From Nigrospora sphaerica (Eukaryota; Ascomycota; Sordariomycetes; Amphisphaeriales; Apiosporaceae): DNA of 64,000 bases. The DNA lies in NCBI GenBank assembly GCA_018287875.1, contig JAGVVL010000013.1, forward strand, positions 3,348,001 through 3,412,000, written 5' to 3'. Position 1 is the first letter of the stretch. Every line of letters begins with the position of its first letter. A program made the position numbers and the translations under genes. Shown piece after piece: positions 50,711-61,714 of the stretch. The notes below the pieces were generated by a model. That model ran no database searches. It saw only the letters and a program-made list of their open reading frames with translations, and had not been told where the DNA came from.

Positions 50711-52747
50711 TTAGATCGTACACACTACAGTGTATATTGAACTGGCGAAGGGAAAACTCATAACAGCAGCTTTCCCAGCGTCTATCTCTTTAACACATCT
50801 GCTTTTTAGCAATACGTGTGGCACTCGGGCTGTTCGTTTCACGAAAAGGCACTCTTCCAGCTGCCATGAACTCCGGTTACGGTTTGGATCCCTATCGTGC
50901 CGGGTCCCAGACGCTGGCTTAGCGCAGAACGATGTCACCCAGCTCTGCCAGATCCGACCCTTTCCGTGCATCAGACCGTGGATATAAGCATCTCCGATGA
51001 GCGTGTACTCGTTGTCATGACTGTCTGCCATCCCCCCCCGCGCTTTCCTCAGGATGAAAGGGACGCTCGCGCCGATCAAGACGGCGACGTGGTCGCCAAC
51101 TTCGGCTTCCTTCTGTACCATGCCAATCCAGCCTTTCGACGTGATCGCCAGTCTTCTGCGCACCAATAACGTTTTATAAGCCTCGCTTGTGGACGCGGCG
51201 GTGTGTGTCGAACACTCTGACCCCTGCTGGCTTTTATCCCAAGGGAATACCAGCATGTGAGGAGAGTCCGTGTCTACACCGAGATCGGCACAATCCGCCA
51301 CCAACGTTCGCCGGCATGCTTCTGAAATTGGTTCGTTCTCGTTAAAGGGATAGCGTCCACCAGGGAGACCAAGAAATAGTGTGGTTTCCAAAGCCCCCTC
51401 CCCAAGGCGCTGGTGTACCATCTTCATCCACTCAATGATATTAAACTGAACTTCCGCCAACCCCTTGTTGTTTGGAGTTATAGCCGTACTGAGACTGGTT
51501 ATAGTATCGAGACAGGCCCCAGTAAGATGCAGCCGCTCAGCTTTAGTGCTTAAGGACCAAGGATGGCTGGAAACAGGAAGTCCTTTTGACGAAAAGTATT
51601 GGCCGTTGTACATTAATTTGTCGGCAAAGGCGTGTGCGTCAGGAGCCCCAACGCGCCAGTCTGGAATCCAGGATGCATGCGAGAAGTCCCTTTCGCCGTG
51701 ATAGCAAGCCATGCTCAGGACGTCTAGGCTGTTGTGCTTCTCGATGAGCCAGCGAACGGCTTCACTGTAGACCATAGTGGTTGATTTGTTGTAGTCCGGG
51801 GAGATCCCTTCCGCGTCACTGGAAATTCCCAGCAGCGCGTATATTTTGTCTCTATCGTCGGAGCACTGGAAGGACGTGAAGAAGGAGAGCAATTCCTGAA
51901 GCGTCCATATTGGTTTCTGAATAGTCGAGATCAACCTGAGGGCGCCACCTTGAACATCGTAGAAGAACTCCGTGAACAGATTCCGCCAGTCGATGAGAGA
52001 TTCTTTGGTTGTAGCTGTCGTCTGCTCACAGTCAATTCTGTGGTGATCATTAAGCAGTATTGTCAAATCCCAAAGTGCGTAGAATGGAATCTCATCCTCT
52101 CCGCAGAGTAAACAGATTGGACGCGAGCGATCCTTTTGTACCACGCCGCCCAAGACAATCTCCTGGATAATCCAGGTGCGATACCAAAAGGGTCGGGTAA
52201 GAAGATCGCGGAGGCCGTGCTCTCCCTCCCCATTGAGGAGACTCCTCAAGATACGGGTCCTGTCCTTGATGTGCTGTTCTTCTCTCGAGTATCGTAGAAC
52301 CTTGGCGTCCGATGGATTAATGTTTTTGAGCCGCTCTACCCCTATGTGGGAAAGCTTTGTGCTCGGCCCAACCCAAGCGATGATAGAGCTGGCGGCGGAG
52401 TAAATGTTCTTCATCCGCTGGACCTGGATATTGCGTTCCTCCACGTCGTTCTGGTTGATGCAGATAGCGTCCACCCAAAGAATTGTATCGGCGGACCGCG
52501 TGGCAAGTTGTTTGAGACAGGCTACCAGATTTGTCGTGGCCCTGAAAGGCTTTCCCGAAAGAATGATGGTCTCCGTTACGCTGGCAACGCCCCATGCGTA
52601 GGACAGCGCGTCGAAGTCAACATCTTCCAGGGGGGCTTGGTGGAGAGTACACCGGACCTTTCCAGTCGCCCCGTTGGAAGGATGAACAGTGATGTAACGG
52701 ATTTGAGTCCCGCTGAGAGGAAGATAGGGGAATGGTTTCCAACCCAT
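50711..52747 (-). CDS. HET-domain (heterokaryon incompatibility) protein
   Basis: Intronless, 678 residues from the ATG at 52747 (an upstream ATG at 52819 adds 24 residues). The HET domain shows its three blocks: FDALSYAWG near residue 50; TNLVACLKQL followed by LWVDAICINQNDVEERN and QRMKNIYSAASSIIAWVG; then FWYRTWIIQEIVL. HET proteins trigger cell death when incompatible strains fuse, or act in other self/non-self responses. The C-terminal half is the long variable part usual for these proteins, including the LIGDAYIHGLMHG element often found near their ends. About 90 residues follow that element, so a 3' intron may be missed. Codon use is less GC-biased than its housekeeping neighbours, common for HET genes. 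No NACHT, WD40 or other partner domain is attached. Confidence 0.9.
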   Translation of the reverse strand: MGWKPFPYLPLSGTQIRYITVHPSNGATGKVRCTLHQAPLEDVDFDALSYAWGVASVTETIILSGKPFRATTNLVACLKQLATRSADTILWVDAICINQNDVEERNIQVQRMKNIYSAASSIIAWVGPSTKLSHIGVERLKNINPSDAKVLRYSREEQHIKDRTRILRSLLNGEGEHGLRDLLTRPFWYRTWIIQEIVLGGVVQKDRSRPICLLCGEDEIPFYALWDLTILLNDHHRIDCEQTTATTKESLIDWRNLFTEFFYDVQGGALRLISTIQKPIWTLQELLSFFTSFQCSDDRDKIYALLGISSDAEGISPDYNKSTTMVYSEAVRWLIEKHNSLDVLSMACYHGERDFSHASWIPDWRVGAPDAHAFADKLMYNGQYFSSKGLPVSSHPWSLSTKAERLHLTGACLDTITSLSTAITPNNKGLAEVQFNIIEWMKMVHQRLGEGALETTLFLGLPGGRYPFNENEPISEACRRTLVADCADLGVDTDSPHMLVFPWDKSQQGSECSTHTAASTSEAYKTLLVRRRLAITSKGWIGMVQKEAEVGDHVAVLIGASVPFILRKARGGMADSHDNEYTLIGDAYIHGLMHGKGRIWQSWVTSFCAKPASGTRHDRDPNRNRSSWQLEECLFVKRTARVPHVLLKSRCVKEIDAGKAAVMSFPFASSIYTVVCTI

Positions 52748-54216
52748 GGTTATCGAGATGGGAGGATATCTGGTCACAAGATGATAGTTTAGAGGATGAA
52801 GGAATAGAGGGTGCGCCAACTCCTGTCATATACGATGAAAAGCACAATATTCAGGCAGGAGCCATGGCAGGGAAAACTCACAGAACATTGCCCGTTGCTT
52901 ACAAGCCGGGCGTAAGGCTCATATGCGTTGATGCCTAGTTATCACAGCAATGAACTGTGTCAATTGGTCGGCAGTGGACATCAGCCCCGCAGTCATGCGG
53001 TTAAGATGGCTGAGTTTCTATGCAGCTTGTCATCACTAACGTAGGCCGTCAGCTGTGCCAAGGGAAAGAACGTCCTGAGACACAGCCTGCATGAAACCTC
53101 CTCAGTATAAAAGTCAGATTAGCTAGACCGTGCAGGTTTGTATGGAATCTACGGCGTGACAGACGAGGCCCGATCCGAATTTGTGGTACAGTTACGGAGA
53201 CTTAGGCTTGAATGACCATGACAACGATACGAAACTGAGAGAACAAGAGTAAGGTTTGTATGTAAACGGGCCGTGTTGGTAGTTGAGTCTACGCATTTTT
53301 ACAAATAACATTCTAGAACGGTGGGCGCTTGAAAAGACTGAAAACTTTGCTCAACTTTGGTGAAGGGATACGATGGATAGGTCCATCTCTTCCTCGGCGT
53401 AAGCAAACTGACGTAAAATACTTCAGTACAGGCGAAACTTTGCAAGAATCGAGCGTCAATAATCACGTGGCAACGTCAAGCTGCCCGGGTGTTCTACAAG
53501 AAAGACTCCGGGCAGAAAGGCCCCCCAGCCGCAACCAGCCCCCGCATGGTATCTTTGCTGTGGCTTCAGCCGGACGTCCTGCGGCAGTTGACCGTCTGTC
53601 AAGATAGCAGAACCCGGCCCGTGTGAGTATTTGGGGGAAGGGGTGGTACAAAACCATCTTGGAAGAGGAGCGGCATAGGGGGGGTGAAGGTTCAACTGGC
53701 AGCGAAACACCCCCAGTGCACCGGCAACGAGAGTCGTGGGCAAAGGCACAATCGAAGCGGGCAGGAAAAGAAGAAGTGTACGGGAAGAGACAGCACGAGC
53801 GGGCCGTGAAGTCTTCCACTTAGCTGTAAGAAGGGACAGGGGCGCCCGGCTCGGTCCCGTTGACTCCTGTAATTACGTGGTGAGAACGAACCTGCTTGGG
53901 TGGGAGTACATGCCCCTATTTAAATGGAACGATCGCTTGTATCGGCGTTCCAGAAACGTCATATTAACACTTTTCTGGATGTTATAAACCTTCCACGCGC
54001 GTTTACTGGGAACACGAATCGTCTAAAAGCCTTCATAGCCAAACGCCGACATGCTGGATTGAGGAATGGGGTATTATATGTAACATGAGATGCACCGGAG
54101 CTTTTGGGACTTTCAAATGCCTGACGGATAGACAGCGCACCGTACTGGGGCCCTGGAGGCGCCAAATTCACACCAAAAGAGGGTTGATATTGGGGAAAGG
54201 GGTGGCAGAAGCCCCT
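52748..54216. other. 1.5 kb intergenic region
   Basis: HET promoter on the left and 3' flank of the reductase gene on the right. Small frames only, none convincing. No repeats recognised. Confidence 0.45.
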
Positions 54217-55230
54217 TCATTCCGAGACCACGACCACGACCTTACCCGTGGCCCTGCCGGTGTCGAGGCGCTCAAAGGCCTCGTTGGCCTTCTCGAACGG
54301 GTACGTGCTATCGATGACGAGGTCGTCGGGGGCTACCTCGGCGGCGGCCTCGGCGAGCCAGTCGCGGCGCATCTCGAACGTGACGCACTCGTAGGAGGCG
54401 CCGAGGCCGAGGCAGCCGAGCAGCCAGCGCAGCAGCATGCGCGGGTGCCAGAGGTAGAGGACGCTGCCGCCGAGGGCATCGCGGCCCGTCTTGTCGCCGA
54501 CGACGGAGACGTATTGGGGGGCGAGGCCGAGGCAGTCGGTGCCGCCGACGCAGTCGACGACGGCGTCGGGGCGGAAGGCGCGCACGGCGGCGCGCACGGC
54601 GGCGGGCCCGCGCGTGTAGTCGACGACGGCGCCGGCGCCGGCGCAGCGCACGCGCGCCTCGTTGCGCGGCGAGCACGTGGCCAGCGTATCCCAGCCGCGC
54701 GCGCGCGCGAGCCGCAGCGCGTGCAGGCCCGTCGCCGAGCTGCCGCCCAGCACCACGAGCCGGTGGCTCGCGTGCTGCGGCTTCATGAAGGGCGCGCAGC
54801 GCTCGATGGTTGTCCGCGCCGTCAGCCCCACGAGCGGCAGGCCCGCCGCCTCGGCCCACGACAGCCGCGCCGGCTTGGCCGCGATGCAGCACCGCCGCGC
54901 GTCCAGGTGCGCCACCTCGGTCAGCGTGCCGCTCCCGTCGAGCGCCAGTGTGACGCCCATGACCTCGTCGCCGGCGGCGAGCCCCGTTTCGGGCGCCGCC
55001 GCCAGCACCACGCCGGCAAAGTCCCGGCCCGTGATCTTGGGCCCGTCGAGCAGCGGCAGCGAGTTGAGTGGCAGATTCATTAGTTGGATATCGACCGGGT
55101 TGATGGCGCTGGCCCGGATCTTAACTAAGACGTGGTGCGGCGCCGGGCGCGCCGGGATCGTCGTCTTCTGCAGCTGCAGCGTCTCGGGGTAGCCGGCCCG
55201 GGTGTAGACCCAGGATTTCACTTCGGACAT
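54217..55230 (-). CDS. Quinone reductase-like MDR protein (zeta-crystallin/RTN4IP1 type)
   Basis: Intronless, 337 residues. A zinc-free member of the medium-chain reductase superfamily. The N-terminal GroES-like fold has the sequence IRASAINPVDIQLM, typical of the quinone oxidoreductase branch, then GRDFAGVV. No zinc ligands are present (compare the dehydrogenase at 49-1245). The nucleotide-binding loop VVLGGSSATGLHALRLAR is at about residues 158-175, and the C-terminal KANEAFERLDTGRATGKVVV closes the domain. Expected to reduce a quinone or an activated double bond with NADPH; substrate not determinable. No targeting peptide. It is divergent from the NIP30 gene at 56049. Confidence 0.9.
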   Translation of the reverse strand: MSEVKSWVYTRAGYPETLQLQKTTIPARPAPHHVLVKIRASAINPVDIQLMNLPLNSLPLLDGPKITGRDFAGVVLAAAPETGLAAGDEVMGVTLALDGSGTLTEVAHLDARRCCIAAKPARLSWAEAAGLPLVGLTARTTIERCAPFMKPQHASHRLVVLGGSSATGLHALRLARARGWDTLATCSPRNEARVRCAGAGAVVDYTRGPAAVRAAVRAFRPDAVVDCVGGTDCLGLAPQYVSVVGDKTGRDALGGSVLYLWHPRMLLRWLLGCLGLGASYECVTFEMRRDWLAEAAAEVAPDDLVIDSTYPFEKANEAFERLDTGRATGKVVVVVSE

Positions 55231-56048
55231 GGCGATTGGCGCGCTGATATCAGGGATGTATTAAGGAAAGACAAGGCACGCGAGTATCGGGAACTGTAGA
55301 GGCCGAGGCGAGAAGGAGTGAGAAATGCGCCAATTCTCACATCTCGGCGGCAATGACGCATTGAGTATGCCCGGAGTGGCGATATGTTGGACAGGGTACG
55401 GCGGAAAAGAATTTGCTTCTGATTGCTAAGCAGGCGGCCGAACCTCCGGTTACCTAGTTAGGCAGCCGAAAGGCCCGACTCGACTGCCATCTCCGAAAAC
55501 CAGCCGTGGGCTCCTGACGGCGAAGTTTTCAATCAGCTAAGCCGGGCTTCCGCCCTTCGCCTTGTACTGAAAGTCCAGTGGTTTACCTGAAGGACGGCAG
55601 ACGTGGATTTGATTTCCCCGTCTAGTATTCAGGCCAGCAGAAGCTGGAACGCAGTGAGGTCCTGCTTACCAGTGACTTCGGTCTTCAACAATTTTCCGCT
55701 CCTAGCAGTACAGAATAGCTTATTTCTGTGCTGCATCTTTGAGTTCGCGGTGACTTCTCAGTTCTTCCGGCGGCGGCAGGCGTCAGCCGGCGTGGAGAAG
55801 CTCAAGATCATGCACGATCGGCCCCACATACCGAGGCTGTGCCTGCGCTTGAGGGGATGGCCCAGCTCTAGCGCCCAAGCTTCCAATTCATTCGCAAGCG
55901 CCCTACGGAAATTCCGTCATCGCCCAATCTTTTCCTGACAAGGGATGCGACTGGCCACCTCTACGACCGACCCTCTTCGTCCAAGTACGCTGTCGCTCGG
56001 TGTCTGAATTGTCCGCCTCTCCCGGCTAGTCGCACACGCCCGCGCACC
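55231..56048. other. Bidirectional promoter region
   Basis: About 820 bp shared by the divergent reductase (minus) and NIP30-domain (plus) genes. No gene seen inside; a C-rich leader precedes CACCATG at 56049. Confidence 0.5.
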
Positions 56049-56930
56049 ATGTCGTCCCGATTTGTCTCGGGCGGAACCATCCCAGGCGACGGCGGCTCGT
56101 CGACCGAGCCGTCGGCGCCGGCGCCCGCCGCACCGTCCACCCGCGACACGACCATCGGCTCTACCAACAACGGCAGCACCGGTGGTGTTGCCGCGCCGCC
56201 GAGCAACAGCAGCAGCACGTCCAAGAACGCGGCGGAGTGGGCGCGGGTCAAGGCGGAGCTGGACGCCGAGCGCAAGGAGCGGGAGCGGCAGCGGGCGGCG
56301 GCGGCGGGGCCGGGCGGCGGCGGGGAGCGGAGCCTGTATGATGTGCTGCAGGCGAACAAGGCGGCGAAGCAGGCGGCCTTCGAGGAGGCCAACCGGCTCA
56401 AGAACCAGTTCCGCGCGCTCGACGACGACGAGATCGACTTCCTCGACGAGGTCCGCGACGCCCAGCGCCAGGAGGAGGCCCGCCGCCGCCGCGAGATGGA
56501 GGAGGGCCTGGCGCGCTTCCACGCGGCGCAGAAGCGCGGCGGCGACGCCGACTCCGCCGGGGCCGACGACGTCCCGGCCGCCGCCGCTGGGGGGGCCGCC
56601 GCCGACGCCGACGATGAGGACTGGACCGCGCACGCGGTGCCCCGGAAACGTCGCGAGCGGGAGCCCCGGGGCCTCTTTAAGGGCATCAAGCGCAAGTCGA
56701 CGAGCGAGGGCGACGCCCCCCAGATGGCCGAGTCCGCCGCCGCCCCCGTAGAGGGGCCCGCCGCCAAAAAGCAACAGCTGGCGGCCGCGGCCACCACGGC
56801 TCCAGCCCCGCCGACAAAGCCTGCTGCTGCCGCCGCTGCCGCCGCTCCCAAGCCCGCCGCCGCTCCGGCGGCGACAACAAAGCCCGGCGCGGGCTTGGTG
56901 GACTACGGCTCGGACGACTCGGACGACTGA
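56049..56930 (+). CDS. NIP30/FAM192A-domain nuclear protein
   Basis: Intronless, 293 residues, with ATG in a CACCATG context. The start MSSRFVSGGTI and the block SLYDVLQANKAAKQAAFEEANRL...DEIDFLDEV at about residues 95-136 match the NIP30 N-terminal domain (human FAM192A/PSME3IP1). In mammals that protein binds the PA28-gamma proteasome activator. Fungi lack a clear PA28-gamma in many lineages, so the partner here is unknown. A coiled-coil-like charged stretch lies on each side of the domain. It is followed by DWTAHAVPRKRR, a basic segment likely to be a nuclear localisation signal (KRRERE, KRKS), an Ala-rich tail and a final acidic DYGSDDSDD. The flanking regions are disordered. Confidence 0.85.
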   Translation: MSSRFVSGGTIPGDGGSSTEPSAPAPAAPSTRDTTIGSTNNGSTGGVAAPPSNSSSTSKNAAEWARVKAELDAERKERERQRAAAAGPGGGGERSLYDVLQANKAAKQAAFEEANRLKNQFRALDDDEIDFLDEVRDAQRQEEARRRREMEEGLARFHAAQKRGGDADSAGADDVPAAAAGGAAADADDEDWTAHAVPRKRREREPRGLFKGIKRKSTSEGDAPQMAESAAAPVEGPAAKKQQLAAAATTAPAPPTKPAAAAAAAAPKPAAAPAATTKPGAGLVDYGSDDSDD

Positions 56931-58048
56931 GGCTGACCACAAGAAAAAAACCGAAGAGTGAAAAACATGGAAATTTGAAAAGCTATACCCTTCAACCAGC
57001 ACTAATAATGCCCTCGACATAAGGTCTAGTCGTCCCTTTCACCACATGGTGGGAGAAGCCGACACCGTCACAGCAAGATATCCCGCTAGCTGTCTACTAT
57101 CTGGGCTACCAGGAATAAGCTGTGCAGTGGCCTCCGCGCTGGGTTGGTTTAGAAGGACGGAAAGTTTTACTGTACAGCCTCGCGTCTGATCGGTTTTCTG
57201 GGCACCTGGGGCTGCCAGCAATTGTACCGAGGATTCGAGGGATCACAACCCCGCGGCACTTCAGCAATGCGCTTTGCGAGCCTGGCCAGTTCGCTGCGTA
57301 CCGCTGCGTGTCTACGGTCCGCACAGGGGCCCCGTCTGTGGTGGCGTGGGTTATTGGTCGTTTGCGGTGCTGCTGCTGACTGAGGGGGGGTTGGGCGGGG
57401 GGGCCAACGAATCCGAAATTGAGTTTCGGTCATCAACCAGCAAGCCGGTGGCGGGTGTCGCACACCTAAACCTTGGTGAGCCCCGACGTTTGTTGGCCGT
57501 CGTCTCTGCCCGAGTAGCTTCCAGCTACGGCCCCGATTTCTCAGCTGCCATGACGTCCACAGCGCTGGTGGCGGACAACCGGAACTGGAGGGGACAGCCT
57601 TGGGAAATAGGGTTATAACAAGGTAGCCGCGCGAGGGAACAGAATGCATCCCATTCTTACCGGCACGAATGCCTGCAAATCCACCCGCACGGATGTGGTT
57701 GCGGAAGGCCACGGTAGATGACACGCGGAGTTGAGGTGTGGCATCCTTATTCCTACAATCAAGTGAGTATACGGATGGGCCTCCGGAAGGCGTCTCATCG
57801 TCGTACTGTCTATCTGTACATCGCTTTTTTCCCCGTCCGATTTCCCCTCTATATGTCATGCAAGCCAGCCGGGCTTTCTGGTACAGGATGGCTGTTCCCC
57901 CTGTTGATGCAATGCTGGCGTCTTCTCGTAGTGTACAATGATTAGGTAGAGCCGTATGGACGTCGCGGGGGGCAGGGTCTGGTTGGTAGGGTGCGTAGTA
58001 GGTGGGGTTGGCGGCACACCCACTGAACCCACCGTCACGTCGTTTGGT
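56931..58048. other. Convergent intergenic region
   Basis: About 1.1 kb between two gene ends (NIP30 on plus, TIM54 on minus). A 230-codon minus-strand frame at 57859-57167 looks like a chance GC frame (very Pro/Arg-rich, no domain). Nothing supported. Confidence 0.45.
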
Positions 58049-59491
58049 TTACCACTTGTCGTCCGACGACCACGGCTTGGGCGGCGGGTCCGACACGGCC
58101 CAGCGGTACAAGGCGCGCAGGCTGCCCTTGATCCAGCCCTCGACCTGCTCCTCGGGGATGACGGCGGCGCGGGCGCGGGCCTCGTCGTCGGGGTGGATGA
58201 CGAAGCGCTGCATGCGGCCGGCGATGCGCGGGTCCAACACCATGGGCTTCGGCCAGACCAGCTCGGCCGTGGTCGAGGCTTCGTCCTCGCTGCTGCTGCC
58301 GCTGCCGCCGTTGGCGTCCTGCTTCTCCCGCTCCAGCTCCTTCCACACGCCCTTGTGCCAGTCCTTCTCCTCGTGCGCGAGCACCGTCAGCTGCTCGGCC
58401 TCGGCGGGGTTCTCGGCGTTCTCGTACGCGCGCGCGTGGGCCAGGCAGGCAGCCGCCACCTCGCGGCCGATGTCGTCGGCCAGGTAGCGCCGGTTCAGGA
58501 AGCGGTGGAGGCGCGTAAGAGAGCCCATGAAGCCCAGGATGTGCGGGAAGGGGATCGGTGCCGAGGGGCCCAGTTCTTTCGGCATGGAGGGGGGCAGGGC
58601 CGCGGTGGTGTAGTCGTCCGTCGAGTTGTACGGAACGGGCTGCGGGGGTCTTGAAGGCTTCTCCTCCTTCTTTTCTTCCTTCTTCTCTTCCTTTTTCTCT
58701 TCCTCCGCGTTCTCGCCCTCGGCCTTCTGCGACTCGGGGGCGGGAGCAGCGGGTTTGGCGGACTCGGCCGGCGGGGCGGGGGCCGTCAGAGGCCCCAGCC
58801 AGCCCTCGTGCAGGCCGCGGATGTACTCTTTCCAGGCGTGGCGGCCAATGACGATATCCCCTTGGACCTCGGTCGACTCGGGGGTCTGGTTGCGCTTGCG
58901 CATGGCCTTGATGATCTCGTCCTTGGTCAACTCCTCCTCGTTGACGATGGTCATGGTACCGCCCTCAGCGTCGCGGCGGTGGCGGCGAATCCTCTCGGCC
59001 ACGGCGGCGCGGACGTCGCCCTGCTGGCGGCCCTGGACAAACTCCCAATCCAGGCCCGAGGCGGCCAGGACAGGCTTAACATACTCGGTGAAGTGGTCCT
59101 GGCTCACGCGCAAGGTGTCCCAGGGCGCGGCCTCGAGGTAGATGGTGAGCTTGCGGGGCAGCTGGCCGGGGTTCTTGATGGGCTCCTTGGCGAGATGGGA
59201 CACGGCTTGGCCCCAGCGGGCGGTGGCGCGCTTCTTCTCTCGCTTGTCGTACACGATGGCGCCGGTGAAGGTGGCAGTGACGGCCCAGAAGATCAGCCAG
59301 TTGCGGCTGGGCAGTTTCCTGGGCAGGTTGGGAAGGCCCATCATGCGCAGGACCGGGTTGGGCTTGGGGGCCTTGTAGGTAGACGAGGGCCCCAGGGCAG
59401 CGGCGGCGCCCGAGGTCGCGGGCGCAGGCGGCGGCGGCGGCTGCGGCGCCGGAGGCTGAGGCTCGGCCATGGTGACGCGAGGGGATGTCAA
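58049..59491 (-). CDS. tim54: Mitochondrial inner membrane translocase subunit TIM54
   Basis: Intronless, 480 residues (473 if the ATG at 59470, MAEPQPPAP, is used). It matches the Tim54 family. A Pro-rich head is followed by NPVLRMMGLPNLPRKLPSRNW. A single membrane span (WLIFWAVTATFTGAIVY) lies at about residues 65-81, and the basic YDKREKKRA follows. A large domain comes next, with KLTIYLEAAPWDTLRVSQDHF and YVKPVLAASGLDWEFVQGR. In yeast, Tim54 belongs to the TIM22 complex that inserts carrier proteins into the inner membrane, with its large domain in the intermembrane space. A low-complexity Lys-Glu repeat (EEKKEEKKEEKKEEK) at about 58655-58700 makes the region pyrimidine-rich on the plus strand. 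Confidence 0.92.
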   Translation of the reverse strand: MTSPRVTMAEPQPPAPQPPPPPAPATSGAAAALGPSSTYKAPKPNPVLRMMGLPNLPRKLPSRNWLIFWAVTATFTGAIVYDKREKKRATARWGQAVSHLAKEPIKNPGQLPRKLTIYLEAAPWDTLRVSQDHFTEYVKPVLAASGLDWEFVQGRQQGDVRAAVAERIRRHRRDAEGGTMTIVNEEELTKDEIIKAMRKRNQTPESTEVQGDIVIGRHAWKEYIRGLHEGWLGPLTAPAPPAESAKPAAPAPESQKAEGENAEEEKKEEKKEEKKEEKPSRPPQPVPYNSTDDYTTAALPPSMPKELGPSAPIPFPHILGFMGSLTRLHRFLNRRYLADDIGREVAAACLAHARAYENAENPAEAEQLTVLAHEEKDWHKGVWKELEREKQDANGGSGSSSEDEASTTAELVWPKPMVLDPRIAGRMQRFVIHPDDEARARAAVIPEEQVEGWIKGSLRALYRWAVSDPPPKPWSSDDKW

Positions 59492-60841
59492 GGGCCCGTG
59501 AGGCCGTCGGCGGGTGATGCGTCGGTCGTCGGGGACGGAAATAATGGGAGGCGTTCGTGGGCTACGCCTGAATCAGCTCCGCAAAACTTCGGCTCAGCTG
59601 ACGGTCCCTCTCAAAATTTGGCTGCGCGGCACAAGAGCTAGATGCTTATCGCTTGCCAAGTCGGTACTTATCGCCGAGCTAGTACTTCTAATAGTACATC
59701 GTACTGTGTATTGACGCGGCCGGCCAGGGTCCCCATTCCACATGCAAACGGCGTGTAGGGTGCACGTTCCCCCATAGCAAGGTACTTGCATTGGGAGGCG
59801 ATCGGCCCTCTCTTCATGGCCGACAGTAACCCAATGCCTCTCCCCCTTTCCTTAAGTACCCATGGATCCCTGGCATACACTGCACAACTACGTACATTAA
59901 CTTTGTAGATCTGTTATGTCTCGTGCCTGCGGAACTCCCGGCCTCCGGCATATACTTTGTAGAAGCACTTTACGGAACCCTCGGCAGCGGCTGAACCAAC
60001 GTACTAGGTACATACTTACTATTCTCGGTAGTCAACACCTAGTGGCTGTGCTCCGCTGACCGCTGCTTAAGTTCTGGAACACATGGCCCTACGGAGTACA
60101 TGACCCCAATACCCCGGATTAAGGCAATGAAGGACCTTGAACTCGCTTGCCACCGGATGTAACGCAGCAAGCATTCGCGTGCATCCCACCGAAGCCGACG
60201 TCTGACCTCAGGCACAGAGGGCTTGTCGCAAGGCGATACCACATGCTGAAGCTTGTTCGCCCGTCCGTTGTTTCATCACATTTGGGACTGTCCTTGGGGG
60301 CAGTGGCCCTTTTCGCTGTCTCCGTGGGTTCCGGTCGTCACAACCTCGCCCTGGCATCCACCATCTCAGAGTGGCTCGAGGCGGCAACCCGGATGCTCTT
60401 TGTCAGCATGAACCAAAAACAAGACCACCTCCCCTCGCCCGAGACAAGGTAGACCGGCACGCGGTTCCCATGCTGGCCCCTCCTGGTCCGGGCAGCTTCG
60501 TGGTCTTGGCTTTCGGATACTCCAAACCAGGCTCGTCACTTTCCCAATATGGTAAACCCGCGGCGCCATAGGGACTGGCGCCAGGTTCCCCTGTTACTTC
60601 AACGCTCGCCCGGTCTTGAACCTTACCATGGGGCACCAGCCACTGGGCCAAGTTGTCATCCCCGCAGTCCAGACCATCTTTGAGTGTGCCGGTCTCGGTA
60701 CATAAGGGTGGGTGGTGTTGCCACCGTCGCCGAGGGATAAAGCCTTGCATCTTCCTCTCCCGTCGCCAAGCTTCCCTGCCAGAAACCTCTACCCTCCTTC
60801 CACTACTGCCTTCCCCTTTTACTTCGAGTCTCACCGACACG
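59492..60841. other. Intergenic, divergent promoters
   Basis: About 1.35 kb between TIM54 and the cupredoxin gene. Short palindromic GTAC-rich phrases at about 59660-59710 (TAGTACTTCTAATAGTACAT type) are noticeable but without a clear repeat pair. No gene seen. Confidence 0.45.
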
Positions 60842-61714
60842 ATGAAGACAACTTCGGTCCTTGCGGCGTCGATCGCGCTGGTCAGCGCTAAGACAATCGA
60901 GATCAACGCGGGCCCTGAACTTGAATTCAGCCCTAGCAGCATAACCGCTGAAAAGGGCGACGTCCTCGAATTCCACTTCTACTCCCGGAACCACAGCGTG
61001 GCCCAAGGCTTCTATGCCAACCCTTGCCAGCCTGCACAAGTAGGCGGCTTCTTCTCGGGCTATGTGCCCGTTCAGGATGGCGAATCTGTGCGTAAAATCC
61101 ACGAGGAGTCGTAAACTGTCTTGGTGTGCTGTGTGCTGACAGAATACGGCATCTTTCGTCGTGGTAGTCGACCATCTTCTCCGTCGTCGTCAATGACACG
61201 AACCCCATCTGGTACTATTGCACCCAGGGCAAACATTGCCAGGGTGGCATGGTTGGTGTGGTCAACCCGCGACAGAATGAGACCCTGGAGGATTACAAAA
61301 AGGCTTCTGGTACGACGCCCTTTCCCATTATGGTTCCTCTGTGCATAGGCACCTGGCCTAGGCTTGGGACGTTCTACTGCACCCCCCTTTCGTTGGATCA
61401 CCCAAACACCATGAAAGGGCGGCATGATCTACTTGTTCTGCTTCTGGTCCAACTGTCCCTTACTGATCCTTGCTTCCTCAGAGGCTTTCAACGGTACCAC
61501 CAGTGCCCCCGTTTCCGTATTTGGAGGTGCCCTCGGCCGCACCGGTGGCTCCAGCACTACGCCCGGCGCGACAACCACAGAGCCTGGAACTGCCAGCCCT
61601 ACTGGGGCAGGAGGGGCTGCTACCACCAAGCCTAGCAGTGCTGGCCTGGCACTGCAGCCTCTGGTCGGCAATGTGCTCGGCGCCTTGGCTGTCGTTGCTT
61701 TGGGTCTGTTGTGA
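60842..61714 (+). CDS. GPI-anchored cupredoxin (extracellular serine-rich-like), three exons
   Basis: Exons 60842-61087, 61168-61309 and 61482-61714. Intron 1 is 80 nt (GTGCGT...GGTAG, branch GCTGAC) and intron 2 is 172 nt (GTACGA...CTCAG, branch TACTGAT). Joins read QDGES-STIFSVVV (phase 0) and KKAS-EAFNG (phase 1); 206 residues. A signal peptide (MKTTSVLAASIALVSA) precedes a plastocyanin-like fold. All four type-1 copper ligands are in order: His51 in SRNHSV, Cys100, His105 and Met110 in WYYCTQGKHCQGGM. A Ser/Thr/Gly-rich stalk follows, then a hydrophobic tail (LVGNVLGALAVVALGLL) typical of GPI attachment. Fungal proteins of this type sit on the cell wall or membrane; the electron partner is unknown. 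Confidence 0.88.

Noticed and set aside
54085..55083. A 332-codon plus-strand frame opposite the quinone reductase
   Set aside because: Antisense shadow without domain; the minus strand carries the cofactor-binding loop.
55917..57020. A 367-codon minus-strand frame opposite the NIP30-domain gene
   Set aside because: Gly/Arg/Leu-rich antisense shadow; the plus strand has the recognisable domain.
57167..57859. A 230-codon minus-strand frame between NIP30 and TIM54
   Set aside because: Pro/Arg-rich, without signal, domain or splice support; overlaps other frames of equal quality.
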